Assembly (NCBI RefSeq): GCF_003950515.1
Contig: NZ_NGJS01000005.1
Coordinates: forward strand, 1 to 64,000
Direction: 5' to 3'
DNA from: Vagococcus vulneris
GTDB lineage: Bacteria; Bacillota; Bacilli; Lactobacillales; Vagococcaceae
DNA length: 64,000 nucleotides
Shown here: in pieces, positions 46,444-56,508 of the stretch
Layout: each line of letters starts with the position of its first letter
Numbering within the stretch: the first letter of the stretch is position 1
The notes under the pieces: generated by a model
Database searches by the model: none
The model's input: only the letters and a program-made list of their open reading frames with translations
Told to the model about the DNA's origin: nothing
Made by a program: the position numbers and the translations under genes

Positions 46444-47208
46444 CTATTGTAACGAAAACATGAGAATTCCGGCTGCTACGGCAACGTTTAACGATTCTGC
46501 CTGACCTATAATTGGAATGTAAACATTTTTTGTAGTGTATTTTAAAATTTCAGCAGATACACCTTGTCCTTCATTTCCCATAACAATGGCAAGATTTTGA
46601 TAATCTTTCTTTATTTCACGATAATCAATAGCTTCCGGATTGAGTTCTGTTCCGTAAATCAGATATTCTCGCTTAAATAATTCTGACATCCTCTCCGATA
46701 CGTCCCCTTCTTCAAGAGTTAAATGATATTGGCTACCTTGCATCGCACGCAACACCTTTGGTTGGTAAACATCTGCACAGCCTTCTCCTAAAATGATATG
46801 AGTGAAGCCTGCTGCATCAGCAGTTCGAATCATTGTTCCGACATTACCTGGATCTTGAACGCAGTCTAAAATCAAAATCCGACCCTGATAAAGAATATCT
46901 ACCGCAGCTTTTTTTTCAATAATTGCCATAATCCCTTGCGGTGTCGGTAACGTTGACAGTGTTTGAATAATTGAATCAGTGACTAAATAAACTTTTTCGT
47001 CATCGAAGTCTTGGATAAGGTAATTATATTTTTCCAACATATTTTCTTCAACGATAACATAAACAATATCAGCATTGTGTTTCACGGCCTCTTCAACTAA
47101 ATGCTCCCCTTCAATTAAGTATAAATTTGATTCGGAGCGATATTTCTTTTTATGCAATTTTTTTGCGTTTTTAACAAAATTATTCTTCGCTGATGTAATG
47201 TATTTCAT
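46444..47208 (-). CDS. TrmH/SpoU-family RNA 2'-O-methyltransferase
   Basis: 254 residues with an N-terminal substrate-binding domain (KKYRSESNLYLIEGEHLVEEAV, split) and the SPOUT catalytic knot: DPGNVGTMIRTADAAG (about 113), LAIVMGNEGQGVS (about 200) and IPIIGQAESLNVAVAAGI. It uses S-adenosylmethionine to methylate a ribose in rRNA or tRNA; the exact target is not clear. Start ATG 47208 has SD AAAGGTGG. Divergent from acyP. Confidence 0.9.
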   Translation of the reverse strand: MKYITSAKNNFVKNAKKLHKKKYRSESNLYLIEGEHLVEEAVKHNADIVYVIVEENMLEKYNYLIQDFDDEKVYLVTDSIIQTLSTLPTPQGIMAIIEKKAAVDILYQGRILILDCVQDPGNVGTMIRTADAAGFTHIILGEGCADVYQPKVLRAMQGSQYHLTLEEGDVSERMSELFKREYLIYGTELNPEAIDYREIKKDYQNLAIVMGNEGQGVSAEILKYTTKNVYIPIIGQAESLNVAVAAGILMFSLQ

Positions 47209-47332
47209 AATTTCCACCTTTGCATTTTATCATCAACCCATTATAACAAAAAACTAACAATTTAGTATAAAATTTGTCAATTTAAAAATTGCATTATATA
47301 CTGAATTCAATATATGAAAGCGAGGAATTATT

Positions 47333-47605
47333 ATGTCAATTCAAATGATTGTTTCTGGTAGAGTACAGGGAGTAGGCTTTCGTTACTTAACAAAAATGAC
47401 AGCAGAACAAATAGGTGTAACCGGACTAGTAAAAAATCTAAATGATGGCTCAGTTTACATCGAAGCTGATGGTACTGATGAACAATTAGAACAATTCATA
47501 GCAGCAGTCAAAAAATCTCCATCACCTTCCGGTCGTGTGAGCGATTGTCAAATTCATTACAATACATCCAATAAAATACGAAGTAGCTTTGACGTCTCGT
47601 ATTAA
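47333..47605 (+). CDS. acyP: Acylphosphatase
   Basis: A 90-residue enzyme that hydrolyses acyl phosphates. VSGRVQGVGFRYLT (7-20) holds the catalytic arginine and phosphate loop, and GLVKNLNDGSVYIEADG the catalytic asparagine. SD GCGAGGAA. Upstream of yidC by 80 bases, as often in Firmicutes. Confidence 0.95.
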   Translation: MSIQMIVSGRVQGVGFRYLTKMTAEQIGVTGLVKNLNDGSVYIEADGTDEQLEQFIAAVKKSPSPSGRVSDCQIHYNTSNKIRSSFDVSY

Positions 47606-47685
47606 AATTAACTAAATTTAATTGAAAAAAATCATTTATTTAGTTATAGTTATCTTTGTGTAGATTATTGTAAAGGAAGAATTCA

Positions 47686-48621
47686 ATGAAAAATTTTAAA
47701 AAATGGCTGATAACATCTGGTCTTTTTATGTTGCTGATTACGTTATCTGGTTGTGTTGATACCGACAAAAAAGGTAATCCTACTGGAGACGGAATAATTT
47801 ATAACGTCTTAGTAAAGCCGATGAGTCACTTAGTAACATACTTAGCTGAAAACTTAGGTCTCGGTTTTGGTATGGCAATTATCGTGCTAACCCTTGTTGT
47901 CAGATTAATTATTTTACCGCTTGGTCTTAGTCAAATGAAAAAATCAATGATCCAGCAAGAAAAAATTGCTGCCTTAAAACCGCATATGGATGCTATTAAT
48001 GAGAAAATGAAAAATTCATCTTCTCAGGAAGAACAACTTGCTGCACAGCAAGAATTGCAGAAATTATACAAAGAGAATGATGTCAGCATTATTGGCGGCA
48101 TCGGATGCCTGCCTTTAATTATTCAAATGCCGATTTTTACTGCTTTATTCTTCGCAGCAAAAGTCACACCAGGAATTTCAGAATCAACTTTCCTAGGAAT
48201 TAATCTAGGTAAACCAAGTCTTATCCTTGTAGCTCTCGCGGGGATTAGCTACTTTATCCAAAGCTACGTAAGTATGATGGGGATGGATGAAGCACAAAAG
48301 AAACAAATGAAAATGATGTCCTATATTTCACCGTTGATGATTATCTTCATATCATTCAGTTCCCCAGCTGGTGTAACACTTTATTGGGTAGTCGGCGGTA
48401 TTTTCAGTTGTCTTCAATCAGCGATTTCAACCTTGTATCAAAAACCAAAAATCAAACGTGAGTTAGAGGAACATTTTGCGAAAAACCCTATAAAAGTTAC
48501 TACATCAAGTATCGCAAAGGATGTAACTCCGCCTGTTAAACAAAACAATAAATCAAATAAAAATCAATCTACTAATAAAAAAATAGGTGGACGAAACGCT
48601 GGCAAGCAACAGAAAAAATAG
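47686..48621 (+). CDS. yidC: Membrane protein insertase YidC/OxaA (lipoprotein form)
   Basis: A 311-residue insertase for membrane proteins. Signal peptide and lipobox (LITLSGC, cysteine about 23), then five membrane helices. AIIVLTLVVRLIILPLG contains the conserved groove arginine, followed by a helical hairpin, GGIGCLPLIIQMPIFTALFFAA and a SPAGVTLYWVVGGIFS helix. The C-tail is basic and asparagine-rich (about 265-311), typical of the YidC2 type that helps ribosome binding. A second yidC is usual in this group but lies outside the window. Confidence 0.95.
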   Translation: MKNFKKWLITSGLFMLLITLSGCVDTDKKGNPTGDGIIYNVLVKPMSHLVTYLAENLGLGFGMAIIVLTLVVRLIILPLGLSQMKKSMIQQEKIAALKPHMDAINEKMKNSSSQEEQLAAQQELQKLYKENDVSIIGGIGCLPLIIQMPIFTALFFAAKVTPGISESTFLGINLGKPSLILVALAGISYFIQSYVSMMGMDEAQKKQMKMMSYISPLMIIFISFSSPAGVTLYWVVGGIFSCLQSAISTLYQKPKIKRELEEHFAKNPIKVTTSSIAKDVTPPVKQNNKSNKNQSTNKKIGGRNAGKQQKK

Positions 48622-48634
48622 TTTTATACTAATT

Positions 48635-48687
48635 AACGACTTTCACAAATCAGACTAAACAACTGATTTGTGAAAGTCGTTTTTTAC
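48635..48687. terminator. Terminator after yidC
   Basis: A perfect 19-bp stem (48635-48653 with 48663-48681) and a run of six T. Confidence 0.92.
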
Positions 48688-48775
48688 TAACTTCATCATT
48701 TAAAATTTTTAATCATACTTTGATAAAAAATGATTAAAATAATCAACCAGTCACAAGACACACTGTAATTTTAAT

Positions 48776-48806
48776 ATTAAAAAGGAGCGAGAAGAAACTC
48801 GCTCCT
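48776..48806 (-). terminator. Terminator of the ctpA gene
   Basis: AAGGAGCGAG (48781-48790) pairs with CTCGCTCCTT (48797-48806); TTTTTAATA follows on the minus strand. Confidence 0.7.
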
Positions 48807-48826
48807 TAAAAGGATTACTAAATATT

Positions 48827-50311
48827 CTACTTAACTTTTTCTAAAACTAAATCCATCGCTTTTTGATATTGTGTGTCATTAGCTTTCCAATAATTAATAA
48901 CTGACTCAACGATTTTAACTGCCGTATCCTTATCAACTTCACCTGTCACAGTCAAGTCTTCTTTTTCTTGAAATTCACTGACGGCCGTTTTAGTTGTGTT
49001 TGTATATGTATCCGATTTTCCGTCAACTTGATAGCCTAATGCTTGCAAATCGCTATTAATAATTTTCACATCATCACTAATCATACCCTCCCTATACGTC
49101 TTAGAGGTATCAATCATGCGATTTTTTAAGTACTCAGGGTACTCAACGTCTACTGTAGGTTCAACACCCTTTTTATGAATCCACTGACCCTTAGGTGTTA
49201 ACCATTTACTGATAGTCAATTTAGCTTCACCTTGATCTCCAAGAGGTATCAATGATTGAACAGTTCCCTTGCCAAATGTTTTAGTACCGACAACGTCAAA
49301 ACGACCACTGTCTTTTAATGCAGCTGCCATAATTTCAGACGCACTCGCACTATCTTGATCTACTAATAAAACTGTTGGTAAATTAATTTTTTTACCTTCA
49401 TCTAGTTGTTCACTAGCCGTATCCTTGCTTTCTTTTTTATTTCGATCTTCAAATTGAACAATTGTTTCACCATTTCTTAGAAAACGACTGGTTATTTCTT
49501 CAACTTGCGGCAAAATACCGCCTGGATTACCACGAACATCGATAATTAATCCCTTTGCTCCCTCTTTTTCTAATGATTCAATAGCTTTGTTAAACTCATC
49601 TGAGGTTGTATCATTAAAACTTTTAATGTCAATGTAACCAATATTCTTATGATTTTTATCGATGTTTGATTTGACAGATTCAACTGGAATTTTATCTCTT
49701 TTTATTTCTACATTGAATACTTCTTTATCACGTGCCACCTCTAATTTGACTGTCGACCCTTTTTTTCCTCTTACCTCTTTGACTACATCATTTAATGATT
49801 TGTCAGATACTTTTTTATCGTTAATTTTTAATATTTTATCATTGGCTCTTAACTGTGCTTTTTCTGCTGGACTACCTTTAATCGGAGGCTCTGCAATAGT
49901 AGGTACACCGTCTTGCATCGTCATGACAGCGCCAATACCCTCAAAACTTCCAGAAATACTATCATCAAAATCCTTTGCTTCACTTTTACTAAAATAGCTT
50001 GAATAAGGATCATCTAGTGCTTCAACCATTCCCTTTAGGGCTCCATCGATTAATTTTTGATCATCTACTTTATCAAAATAAGCCATCTTAATCACTTGGT
50101 TTAAGTAATCAATGCTTTGTATTGAGCTGCCTCGCAGCTGGGTAGCTTCTTTGCGCGAATAAATTCCAAAAACAGCTACAGTTGCACCGGAAGCCACAAT
50201 TGCAATAATAATCAAGCTTATTATATATTGAGTAAGTGATATACTGCGTTTTTTCTTGGGCTGCATCTTTTGTTCTGATTCTTGTACTTCTTTTGAATCT
50301 TCTTCCTTCAA
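48827..50311 (-). CDS. ctpA: C-terminal processing (S41) serine protease
   Basis: A 494-residue membrane-anchored protease working outside the cell. Charged N-terminus, one membrane helix (about 25-46), PDZ domain (about 110-190, GSPAEKAQLRANDKILKIN), S41 catalytic domain with serine in DSASASEIMAAAL (about 324) and lysine in TFGKGTVQSL (about 350), and a C-terminal peptidoglycan-binding domain (about 405-470). It begins with TTG with a weak SD; the ATG at codon 16 has none. Likely targets are surface or wall proteins. Confidence 0.93.
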   Translation of the reverse strand: MKEEDSKEVQESEQKMQPKKKRSISLTQYIISLIIIAIVASGATVAVFGIYSRKEATQLRGSSIQSIDYLNQVIKMAYFDKVDDQKLIDGALKGMVEALDDPYSSYFSKSEAKDFDDSISGSFEGIGAVMTMQDGVPTIAEPPIKGSPAEKAQLRANDKILKINDKKVSDKSLNDVVKEVRGKKGSTVKLEVARDKEVFNVEIKRDKIPVESVKSNIDKNHKNIGYIDIKSFNDTTSDEFNKAIESLEKEGAKGLIIDVRGNPGGILPQVEEITSRFLRNGETIVQFEDRNKKESKDTASEQLDEGKKINLPTVLLVDQDSASASEIMAAALKDSGRFDVVGTKTFGKGTVQSLIPLGDQGEAKLTISKWLTPKGQWIHKKGVEPTVDVEYPEYLKNRMIDTSKTYREGMISDDVKIINSDLQALGYQVDGKSDTYTNTTKTAVSEFQEKEDLTVTGEVDKDTAVKIVESVINYWKANDTQYQKAMDLVLEKVK

Positions 50312-50333
50312 ACTACTTCACGTCCTAACCTAA

Positions 50334-50552
50334 TCAATTTGTTTCTACATAAAGTTCCCAAAGTTCATCGAACAAATCCATATTTGATATATAGTAAGCA
50401 TTTGTTTCAAGGTAATGTGATATTTCTTCATAATCCTCCGACTGTTTTGGAAATTGCAAATCTGTAAAGATATCTTCTGCTAACAACACTTCTGGAGTTC
50501 GTAACTTAGTATCTCTGTGGGTTTGTATGTAATGGTAAAAGCTACGTTTCAT
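50334..50552 (-). CDS. yozE: YozE/UPF0346 family small protein
   Basis: A 72-residue helical protein of the UPF0346 family ([12 protein letters not shown] at the start; [12 protein letters not shown] in the middle). No known function. ATG overlaps the msrA stop (ATGA), so it is translated with msrA. Its partners msrA, ypmS and ypmR are the same as in related genomes. Confidence 0.9.
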   Translation of the reverse strand: MKRSFYHYIQTHRDTKLRTPEVLLAEDIFTDLQFPKQSEDYEEISHYLETNAYYISNMDLFDELWELYVETN

Positions 50553-51070
50553 AATCGATCACTCCAAACTTTTTTTAAGAACTGATCTCGTGTATGATGA
50601 GACAAAGCATATCTTGCTGGATTTTTTCTATAAAAATCTTGATGATAGTCTTCGGCAACATAAAACGGGCTAGCGGGTTCTATTTTAGTGACAATTGGTT
50701 CTGAATATTTACTAGATTTATCCAGTTCCGCAAGACTTTTTTCTGCCATTTCTTTTTGTTGAGGTGATGTATAAAATATTACTGGACGATAACTGTCGCC
50801 ACGATCTTCAAATTGTCCAAACGCATCTGTCGGATCTGTCTGCTGCCAATAAATAGCCAATAATTCTTTATAAGAAGTAATATTTGGATCAAATTCAATT
50901 TTAACAGCTTCAGTGTGACCAGTTTGTCCACTGCAAACTTCTTCATATGTAGGGTTTTCCTTATGTCCACCGGTATAACCAGAAATAACCGAATGAATAC
51001 CTAGCTGTGTATCAAATGGCTGAACCATGCACCAAAAACACCCACCGGCAAAGATTGCTGTCTCATTCAT
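50549..51070 (-). CDS. msrA: Peptide-methionine (S)-S-oxide reductase
   Basis: Repairs oxidised methionine (S-epimer). The 173-residue enzyme has the catalytic cysteine in [10 protein letters not shown] (about 7-16), [22 protein letters not shown] and [11 protein letters not shown]. The start is ATG 51070 with SD AAGGGAAGTGA. Overlaps the end of ypmS and the start of yozE, forming a tight four-gene operon with ypmR. Confidence 0.95.
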   Translation of the reverse strand: MNETAIFAGGCFWCMVQPFDTQLGIHSVISGYTGGHKENPTYEEVCSGQTGHTEAVKIEFDPNITSYKELLAIYWQQTDPTDAFGQFEDRGDSYRPVIFYTSPQQKEMAEKSLAELDKSSKYSEPIVTKIEPASPFYVAEDYHQDFYRKNPARYALSHHTRDQFLKKVWSDRL

Positions 51071-51074
51071 AAAA

Positions 51075-51749
51075 TCACTTCCCTTTCTTTTCATCTGTTA
51101 AGTTCAAATACACACTAAAACTTATTTCATCATCAATCAAATTAATCTTATCTGCACGAAGTTTCATCCCATTTTTTAGTATGTACTTATCCAAGTGTAA
51201 TGTAATTGTTTGTTTTTTTGAATCAACTTCTACCCACTTAGGAAAATCAACACTATGCGAAATATAATTAATCATTGCCGTAATCGGAACACTCAATGTT
51301 CCAACTGATAAATTTTTAGCTCGCAGTTGGACATTACCATTTGTTAAGACATACGGTTCAAAAAACAAATAAAAGTCAGTCTCATGACCTAAAAGGTCAA
51401 ATGTGCCTTCGAGCATTGCCTCTTTATCAAGAGTAAATTTATAGTCCACTCCTGATTTTTTCATAAAATCATTTAAATAATAATCAAGAATATCATTAAC
51501 TTGTTGTTTTTTCAACTGAACTTGAAAACTGGGTTCACCTCTAACACTTGTATTGGATTGATTGACAGAAAAGTTGGATCTTGGTGTCATAATTCGTGAG
51601 CCTAAAAAAACTGCCCCTCCAATTATTATTGCCGCCAATATTAAAAATGCAATTTTCCAAGGGTTATTAAAAAAATATCTTATTTTATTTTCGTGGACTA
51701 AATTTTCTTTATTTTCATTTTTGATTGTTCGTTTCATTGTCTCACTCAT
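51075..51749 (-). CDS. ypmS: YpmS-like membrane-anchored protein (DUF2140)
   Basis: A 224-residue protein with one membrane helix (about 33-52) and an extracytoplasmic DUF2140 domain ([20 protein letters not shown] split, and [18 protein letters not shown]). No activity is known. ATG overlaps the stop of ypmR (ATGA). Confidence 0.88.
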   Translation of the reverse strand: MSETMKRTIKNENKENLVHENKIRYFFNNPWKIAFLILAAIIIGGAVFLGSRIMTPRSNFSVNQSNTSVRGEPSFQVQLKKQQVNDILDYYLNDFMKKSGVDYKFTLDKEAMLEGTFDLLGHETDFYLFFEPYVLTNGNVQLRAKNLSVGTLSVPITAMINYISHSVDFPKWVEVDSKKQTITLHLDKYILKNGMKLRADKINLIDDEISFSVYLNLTDEKKGK

Positions 51750-52645
51750 TTCTTAAACCAAAGTTCTTTGGTACTGCTTATTTTTTTCTCAAATGCATTC
51801 GCAATCACCTGATATCCTAAATTATTTGGATGGAAACTATCATCCTCAGAAATCAAATTATTAATCAACGCATTATTGACCGCTTTCTCTGCCTGTGCTT
51901 TTGTTAGCGATGAATCATTAGCGGGGTTTTCCTCATTCAGAGTCGGTTTTCCATCAAGTCCATTGGATATTTCTTCGTTAATTGGAACAAAAAAAGCATT
52001 TTTTTGTTCATTAACAAATTCACGAGAACCGTTATTCCAAAAATCAACAATATCCTGTGCTTCCTCAATTTCACCAAAACTCACAAGAAATGGATTATAC
52101 ACACCTAATTGATAAACTGGGGCTTCTGGATTAAGTGTGCGTATTTCCTCGTATAACTTTTTTAGTTCTTTTTGATATTTCGTCATAGGCTTCTCAAATT
52201 TTTTTATTGATGTTTTACCAAAAATTCTTGATTGAAAAGCTTGCATTAAGTCATTTCCGCCAACTGTCATAGTAATAACATTTGCTTCTTTGACAGATTT
52301 TTGCATGTCTTTATCCTTTTTAAGTCTTTTTAAAATTTGATCACTACGATCACCAGCTTTACCGAAATTAGACATTTGAACGACATCAATCGGCTGCTCA
52401 TCTGTTAAGTCTCTTTGCAAAATTGGGACATACCCTCCTGATTTAGTGTTGTCCCCTACTCCTTCTGTCAAAGAATCCCCTATCGCACTGATTCTTAATA
52501 TTTCCATTCTTTTTTCGCTAACTTTAACAGTTGGAGGATTAATTCGTTCAGCTGGTGCTATCACTAAAGACAATGTAACAAAAGTCAGTAAAGAAACAAA
52601 AACAAAGAACAGCGCATAGAGTATTATTTTTTTTAATTTTCTCAT
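51746..52645 (-). CDS. ypmR: SGNH/GDSL-type lipase/esterase, YpmR-like
   Basis: A 299-residue secreted or anchored hydrolase. N-terminal membrane or signal helix (about 5-25), then block I ISAIGDSLTEGVGD (catalytic serine, about 56), VTMTVGGNDLMQ (about 129) and the final DSFHPNNLGYQVIANAF with catalytic Asp and His. The substrate is unknown, possibly a lipid or peptidoglycan ester. First gene of ypmR-ypmS-msrA-yozE; SD AGGAGTG. Confidence 0.9.
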   Translation of the reverse strand: MRKLKKIILYALFFVFVSLLTFVTLSLVIAPAERINPPTVKVSEKRMEILRISAIGDSLTEGVGDNTKSGGYVPILQRDLTDEQPIDVVQMSNFGKAGDRSDQILKRLKKDKDMQKSVKEANVITMTVGGNDLMQAFQSRIFGKTSIKKFEKPMTKYQKELKKLYEEIRTLNPEAPVYQLGVYNPFLVSFGEIEEAQDIVDFWNNGSREFVNEQKNAFFVPINEEISNGLDGKPTLNEENPANDSSLTKAQAEKAVNNALINNLISEDDSFHPNNLGYQVIANAFEKKISSTKELWFKK

Positions 52646-52662
52646 TTGAACACTCCTATTGA

Positions 52663-52690
52663 TAAAAAAAACAGACCATTAAATGATCTG
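52663..52690 (-). terminator. Terminator of the DegV gene
   Basis: CAGATCAT (52690-52683) pairs with ATGGTCTG (52679-52672) with one G-U pair, followed by eight T on the minus strand. Confidence 0.8.
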
Positions 52691-52710
52691 CCTTTCAAAC
52701 AGTATGCTTA

Positions 52711-53547
52711 TTATTTAGTATAGTACATAATCGCAAAGGCACCCTTACCAGCATGAGTAGCCACCAAAGGGATTGTATGAATAATCGGTATATCAAAGTC
52801 AGGCAATATTGTTAACAATGAATTTTTCAACTCAGTAGTTAGTTCGCGACTATCAGCATCTGAAATACCAATATATTCAAGATCTAGATGTGCCAAATTT
52901 TTTTCAAGTGCAGTTAACCATTTAGTAAACGTTTTATTACCGCGTCCTTTACCTACAACTTCTAATTCGCCGTTTACAAGTTGCATCATTATTTTCATGT
53001 TTAAAAATCCTGACAAAGCACCGACTAATTTACCAACACGACCTCCCTTAACTAGATTTTCTAGTGTTGCTACACCAATGTATAAAGATGTTCGCTTTTT
53101 AACATCTTCCACGAGCTGTAAAACGTCATCTTTGGAAGCACCTGATTGTGCTAATTTAGCAGCCTCATAAACTTGAAATCCTAACGCTTGATCAATATAG
53201 TCACTATCAATGACAGTGACATTTGATTTAGACATTTGAGCTGCTTGACGTGCAGTATTTACTGTTCCACTTAATTTTTCTGTTAGATGTATTGAAATGA
53301 TTTCACTACCATCTTCTCCAAGTTTATCATATAATTCGATAAATTCCCCAATTGGTGGTTGACTAGTTTTGGGTAGTGATTTAGCATTAGCCATCATCGA
53401 CATAAATTCAACATTATCCAATTCTTTATCAGCATATATCACACCATCAATCATTACCGATAGACTGACAACATTGATTTCTATCTCACTTAGTCGTTCT
53501 GGCGAAATGACTGCCGATGAGTCAGTTACTATTTTTATTTTAGTCAT
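52711..53547 (-). CDS. DegV family fatty-acid-binding protein
   Basis: A 278-residue two-domain protein of the DegV/FakB family, which in other Gram-positives binds a fatty acid for phosphorylation by FakA. Visible: KIVTDSSAVI (about 4-13), the PKTSQPPIGEFIELY loop (about 59), IHLTEKLSGTVNTAR and the long RVGKLVGALSGFLNMK segment. It could feed exogenous fatty acids to membrane lipids, complementing the fab operon. Start ATG 53547 follows SD AAAGAGG. Confidence 0.9.
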   Translation of the reverse strand: MTKIKIVTDSSAVISPERLSEIEINVVSLSVMIDGVIYADKELDNVEFMSMMANAKSLPKTSQPPIGEFIELYDKLGEDGSEIISIHLTEKLSGTVNTARQAAQMSKSNVTVIDSDYIDQALGFQVYEAAKLAQSGASKDDVLQLVEDVKKRTSLYIGVATLENLVKGGRVGKLVGALSGFLNMKIMMQLVNGELEVVGKGRGNKTFTKWLTALEKNLAHLDLEYIGISDADSRELTTELKNSLLTILPDFDIPIIHTIPLVATHAGKGAFAIMYYTK

Positions 53548-53665
53548 GTTTAAAACCTCTTTCAAAATTTAACATATTCGTGTAGAATTATATTAAGGTA
53601 TCTTTTGTACAGTATAACAGATACGAGACATATTTTCACTTAAAAAAAACGAAAGGATGTCATAA

Positions 53666-54313
53666 ATGCAACAAGGAAATACATTTTCACGCAAATATAT
53701 GATAACGAATGAAGTATTTAATGCGATAACTCATGGAATCGGTACTGGACTCAGCATTGCTGGCTTAGTTTTATTGATTATCAAAGGAGCACGATTAGGG
53801 TCTCCAATACATGTCGTGTCATATACTATATTCGGATCGTCTATGATTCTACTGTTTTTATTTTCAACACTGTTCCACAGCTTGATCTTTACCAAAGCTA
53901 AAAAGGTCTTTCAGGTATTCGACCATAGCTCTATTTATTTATTAATTGCAGGTAGCTACACCCCTTTCTGTCTTTTAACTATTAAGGGATGGTTAGGATG
54001 GACACTTTTCGGAATCATTTGGGGTATAGCATTACTTGGTATAATTTATAAATCCATTTGGTTAAGCACTAAGAATAAAACCGGTGTCATTCTTTATGTT
54101 GCAATGGGCTGGCTTTGTTTGATCGCTATTAAACCTTTGTTTGATGGTCTTGGCGTTAATGGATTTTTACTACTGTTCCTTGGCGGTGTATCTTATACAA
54201 TCGGTGCTGTTTTTTACAGCATGAAACACATCAAGTTTATGCATGTCGTCTGGCATATTTTTGTTATGTTAGGTGCTTGCTTCATCTATTTTTCAATTTA
54301 TTTTTTTACTTAA
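53666..54313 (+). CDS. Hemolysin III family (PAQR) membrane protein
   Basis: A 215-residue, seven-helix protein. The conserved metal ligands are seen in FNAITHGIGTGLS (about 18-30), STLFHSLIF (about 69) and MHVVWHIFVMLGA (about 192). The name derives from a Bacillus cereus protein; biological role is uncertain and may be in membrane homeostasis rather than haemolysis. SD AAAGGATG. Divergent from degV. Confidence 0.9.
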   Translation: MQQGNTFSRKYMITNEVFNAITHGIGTGLSIAGLVLLIIKGARLGSPIHVVSYTIFGSSMILLFLFSTLFHSLIFTKAKKVFQVFDHSSIYLLIAGSYTPFCLLTIKGWLGWTLFGIIWGIALLGIIYKSIWLSTKNKTGVILYVAMGWLCLIAIKPLFDGLGVNGFLLLFLGGVSYTIGAVFYSMKHIKFMHVVWHIFVMLGACFIYFSIYFFT

Positions 54314-54315
54314 AA

Positions 54316-54372
54316 AAAACACTTCCTGTTGAATTCGATTAAAATGAATTTAACAGGAAGTGTTTTCTTTAT
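54316..54372 (+). terminator. Terminator of the hemolysin III family gene
   Basis: AAAACACTTCCTGTT (54316-54330) pairs perfectly with AACAGGAAGTGTTTT (54352-54366), followed by TTTTCTTT. Confidence 0.85.
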
Positions 54373-55025
54373 GTTGGAAAGGATAGATTGAGTGCCCAAT
54401 TGAAATGAAAAATAAATGAAAATACTATCTAAATTGATTAGGCAAAAATATAACTGGAACTGTAAAGTTCCAAAATGTAAAAAATGGAATAGTTCTTAAA
54501 AATTATTGAAATTGAATCGTCCATTTAATTTAAATAAACGATTTCAAAAGCCAATTACATATCTACCTCTTGGAAGAAAATAACTTTATTTATCTTCAAT
54601 AATGGATCAGTATAGTGACGAGAATATTCTTATAATATTGGAGAAAAGTAAGATATTAATCTTATATTTAAAACCTTAGAACAATTGCTGGAAGTGACAA
54701 ATTATTTACCTGGGATCTTTATACACCTCATATAGTTATCAAAAAGAGTATAAAGAAAAAGCATTATCATGGGTATGTCCCAAAAAGGGCTCCCACTGAT
54801 AATGCTTGTTTCGATTTGTTTAATTCATCATCACTAAATGCTAAACATGCTATCTAAACAGGTGCCTACATCTGTTGTAATACAGACGATTATAGATCAC
54901 ATTAATCACCAAAATAAAATATAAATCCAACAAAAACAAGTAAAATATCGCGAGTCTATACCTAGATAGTATATTTGTGTCTTATTTTATAGAGGTTGGT
55001 CCCCATTCAAACAGCCATCTCTTTT
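54373..55025. other. 653-base non-coding stretch with a composite hairpin
   Basis: I see no gene with a start and SD here. Notable is a nested hairpin at 54759-54807: AAGCATTATCA/TGATAATGCTT outside, TGGG/CCCA and CCC/GGG inside, with AAAAA at the tip. On the minus strand it is followed by TTTTTCTTTAT, so it works as an intrinsic terminator, probably ending thyA-folA transcription about 220 bases after folA. The rest is low-complexity AT-rich sequence. Confidence 0.5.
54750..54807 (-). terminator. Composite terminator downstream of folA
   Basis: An 11-bp outer stem (54759-54769 with 54797-54807) enclosing TGGG/CCCA and CCC/GGG stems, and a minus-strand T-run. Confidence 0.65.
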
Positions 55026-55523
55026 TTATGTGTTTGTATTTCTTTGATAAGTTTCGAAGTCATGCGGATATTTATTTTTATCATCTACAACACCCTCGCT
55101 AGTACTGACAATATTCCAATCTTCCCAATCAAGATATGGAAAATATGTATCTCCTTCAAACTCAGCTTTGATTAAGGTACGATACAGAACATCAATATGT
55201 GGTAAAAAGTTTTTATAAATTTGTCCGCCTCCAGTGATAAAAGTAATTCCTTCGAATTTTTCAGCGAAAGCCAATACATCGTCAATTGTATGTAGTACAT
55301 CTGCACCATTTCCATTATAGGACATATCTGACGTTAATATGATTGTTTTTCGATTAGGTAATAGCTGTTTTCCCATCCCTTCAAACGTTTTACGTCCCAT
55401 CACAATAGCGTTATTCTCTGTCATTTGTTTAAAAAATTGTAAATCATCTGGTAAATACCAAGGCAATTGATCATTATTACCTATCAAACCATTCTGGTCT
55501 TGTGCCCATATTGCAGCTATCAT
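55026..55523 (-). CDS. folA: Dihydrofolate reductase
   Basis: Reduces dihydrofolate with NADPH; target of trimethoprim. A 165-residue protein with IWAQDQNGLIGNNDQLPWYLPDDLQFFKQMT (residues about 5-35, in two halves), VMGRKTFEGM and TGGGQIYKNFLP. Follows thyA by 22 bases, so the pair recycles the folate that ThyA oxidises. Confidence 0.95.
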   Translation of the reverse strand: MIAAIWAQDQNGLIGNNDQLPWYLPDDLQFFKQMTENNAIVMGRKTFEGMGKQLLPNRKTIILTSDMSYNGNGADVLHTIDDVLAFAEKFEGITFITGGGQIYKNFLPHIDVLYRTLIKAEFEGDTYFPYLDWEDWNIVSTSEGVVDDKNKYPHDFETYQRNTNT

Positions 55524-55545
55524 TATTATTTCCCCCTAATAATTA

Positions 55546-56493
55546 TCATACAGCGATTGGTGCTTTTATCCCTTTATGCGGATTGTAATTTTGTAATATA
55601 ATGTCGGCCATTTCAAAATCAAAAATACTGTTACGTTCTGGATTTAATTTAATTGTCGGCATGTCACGAACATCTCTACTTAATTGACATTTCATTTGAT
55701 CATAATGATTACTGTACAAATGAGCATCACCTAGTGTATGAACAAACTCACCTACTTCTAAACCAGTTTCATGAGCGACTAAGTGGGTTAATAATGCATA
55801 GCTCGCTATATTAAATGGAACACCTAAGAACACATCACCACTTCGTTGATATAATTGACAACTCAACTTGCCATCAGACACATAAAATTGAAACATTGTA
55901 TGACAAGGTGGCAAAGCCATATTGGGAATATCTTCTGGATTCCACGCTGATACAATCAATCGCCGCGAATCTGGTACCGTTTTAATCATGTCGATGACTT
56001 GTTTCAGTTGATCAATAGTTTCACCGGTTGACGTATGCCATCTACGCCACTGAGCCCCGTAGATATTTCCTAATTCGCCATATTTTTTTGAGAAATTACT
56101 ATCTGAAATAATTTTTTGGCAAAATTCTGCTATTTCTTTTTGATAGATTTCATTAAAGTCTGCATCTGACAAACAACGGCGACCGAAATCTGTCATATCA
56201 GGACCATGATACTCTTCACTTTTAACATATCGCTCAAATGCCCACTCATCCCAAATATGGTTATTATTTTCAAGTAAATATTTTATATTTGTATTCCCCT
56301 TAATAAACCACAATAACTCACTTTTGATTAATGAGAAAGGCACTCGCTTTGTTGTTAAAAGCGGAAATCCTTGCTGCAAATCGAATCTCATCTGATACCC
56401 AAATATACTTTTTGTACCAGTTCCAGTTCGATCTGATTTTTCTATACCTTCATTTAAAATTTTTTTTCCTAATTCCAAATAAGCTTCTTCCAT
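55546..56493 (-). CDS. thyA: Thymidylate synthase
   Basis: Methylates dUMP to dTMP using methylene-tetrahydrofolate. The 315 residues include the Lactobacillus casei-type insertion in the small domain (about residues 85-140) absent from the shorter E. coli form. Catalytic cysteine is in [13 protein letters not shown] (about 197); [14 protein letters not shown] and [15 protein letters not shown] are also seen. SD GAGGGGG. Confidence 0.96.
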   Translation of the reverse strand: MEEAYLELGKKILNEGIEKSDRTGTGTKSIFGYQMRFDLQQGFPLLTTKRVPFSLIKSELLWFIKGNTNIKYLLENNNHIWDEWAFERYVKSEEYHGPDMTDFGRRCLSDADFNEIYQKEIAEFCQKIISDSNFSKKYGELGNIYGAQWRRWHTSTGETIDQLKQVIDMIKTVPDSRRLIVSAWNPEDIPNMALPPCHTMFQFYVSDGKLSCQLYQRSGDVFLGVPFNIASYALLTHLVAHETGLEVGEFVHTLGDAHLYSNHYDQMKCQLSRDVRDMPTIKLNPERNSIFDFEMADIILQNYNPHKGIKAPIAV

Positions 56494-56508
56494 ATGGACC
56501 CCCTCTTT

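Noticed and set aside
54960-55020. Possible end of an insertion sequence (GTGTCTTATTTTATAGAGGTTGGTCCCC)
   Set aside because: It has the look of an IS terminus, but no matching inverted end or transposase fragment was found nearby.
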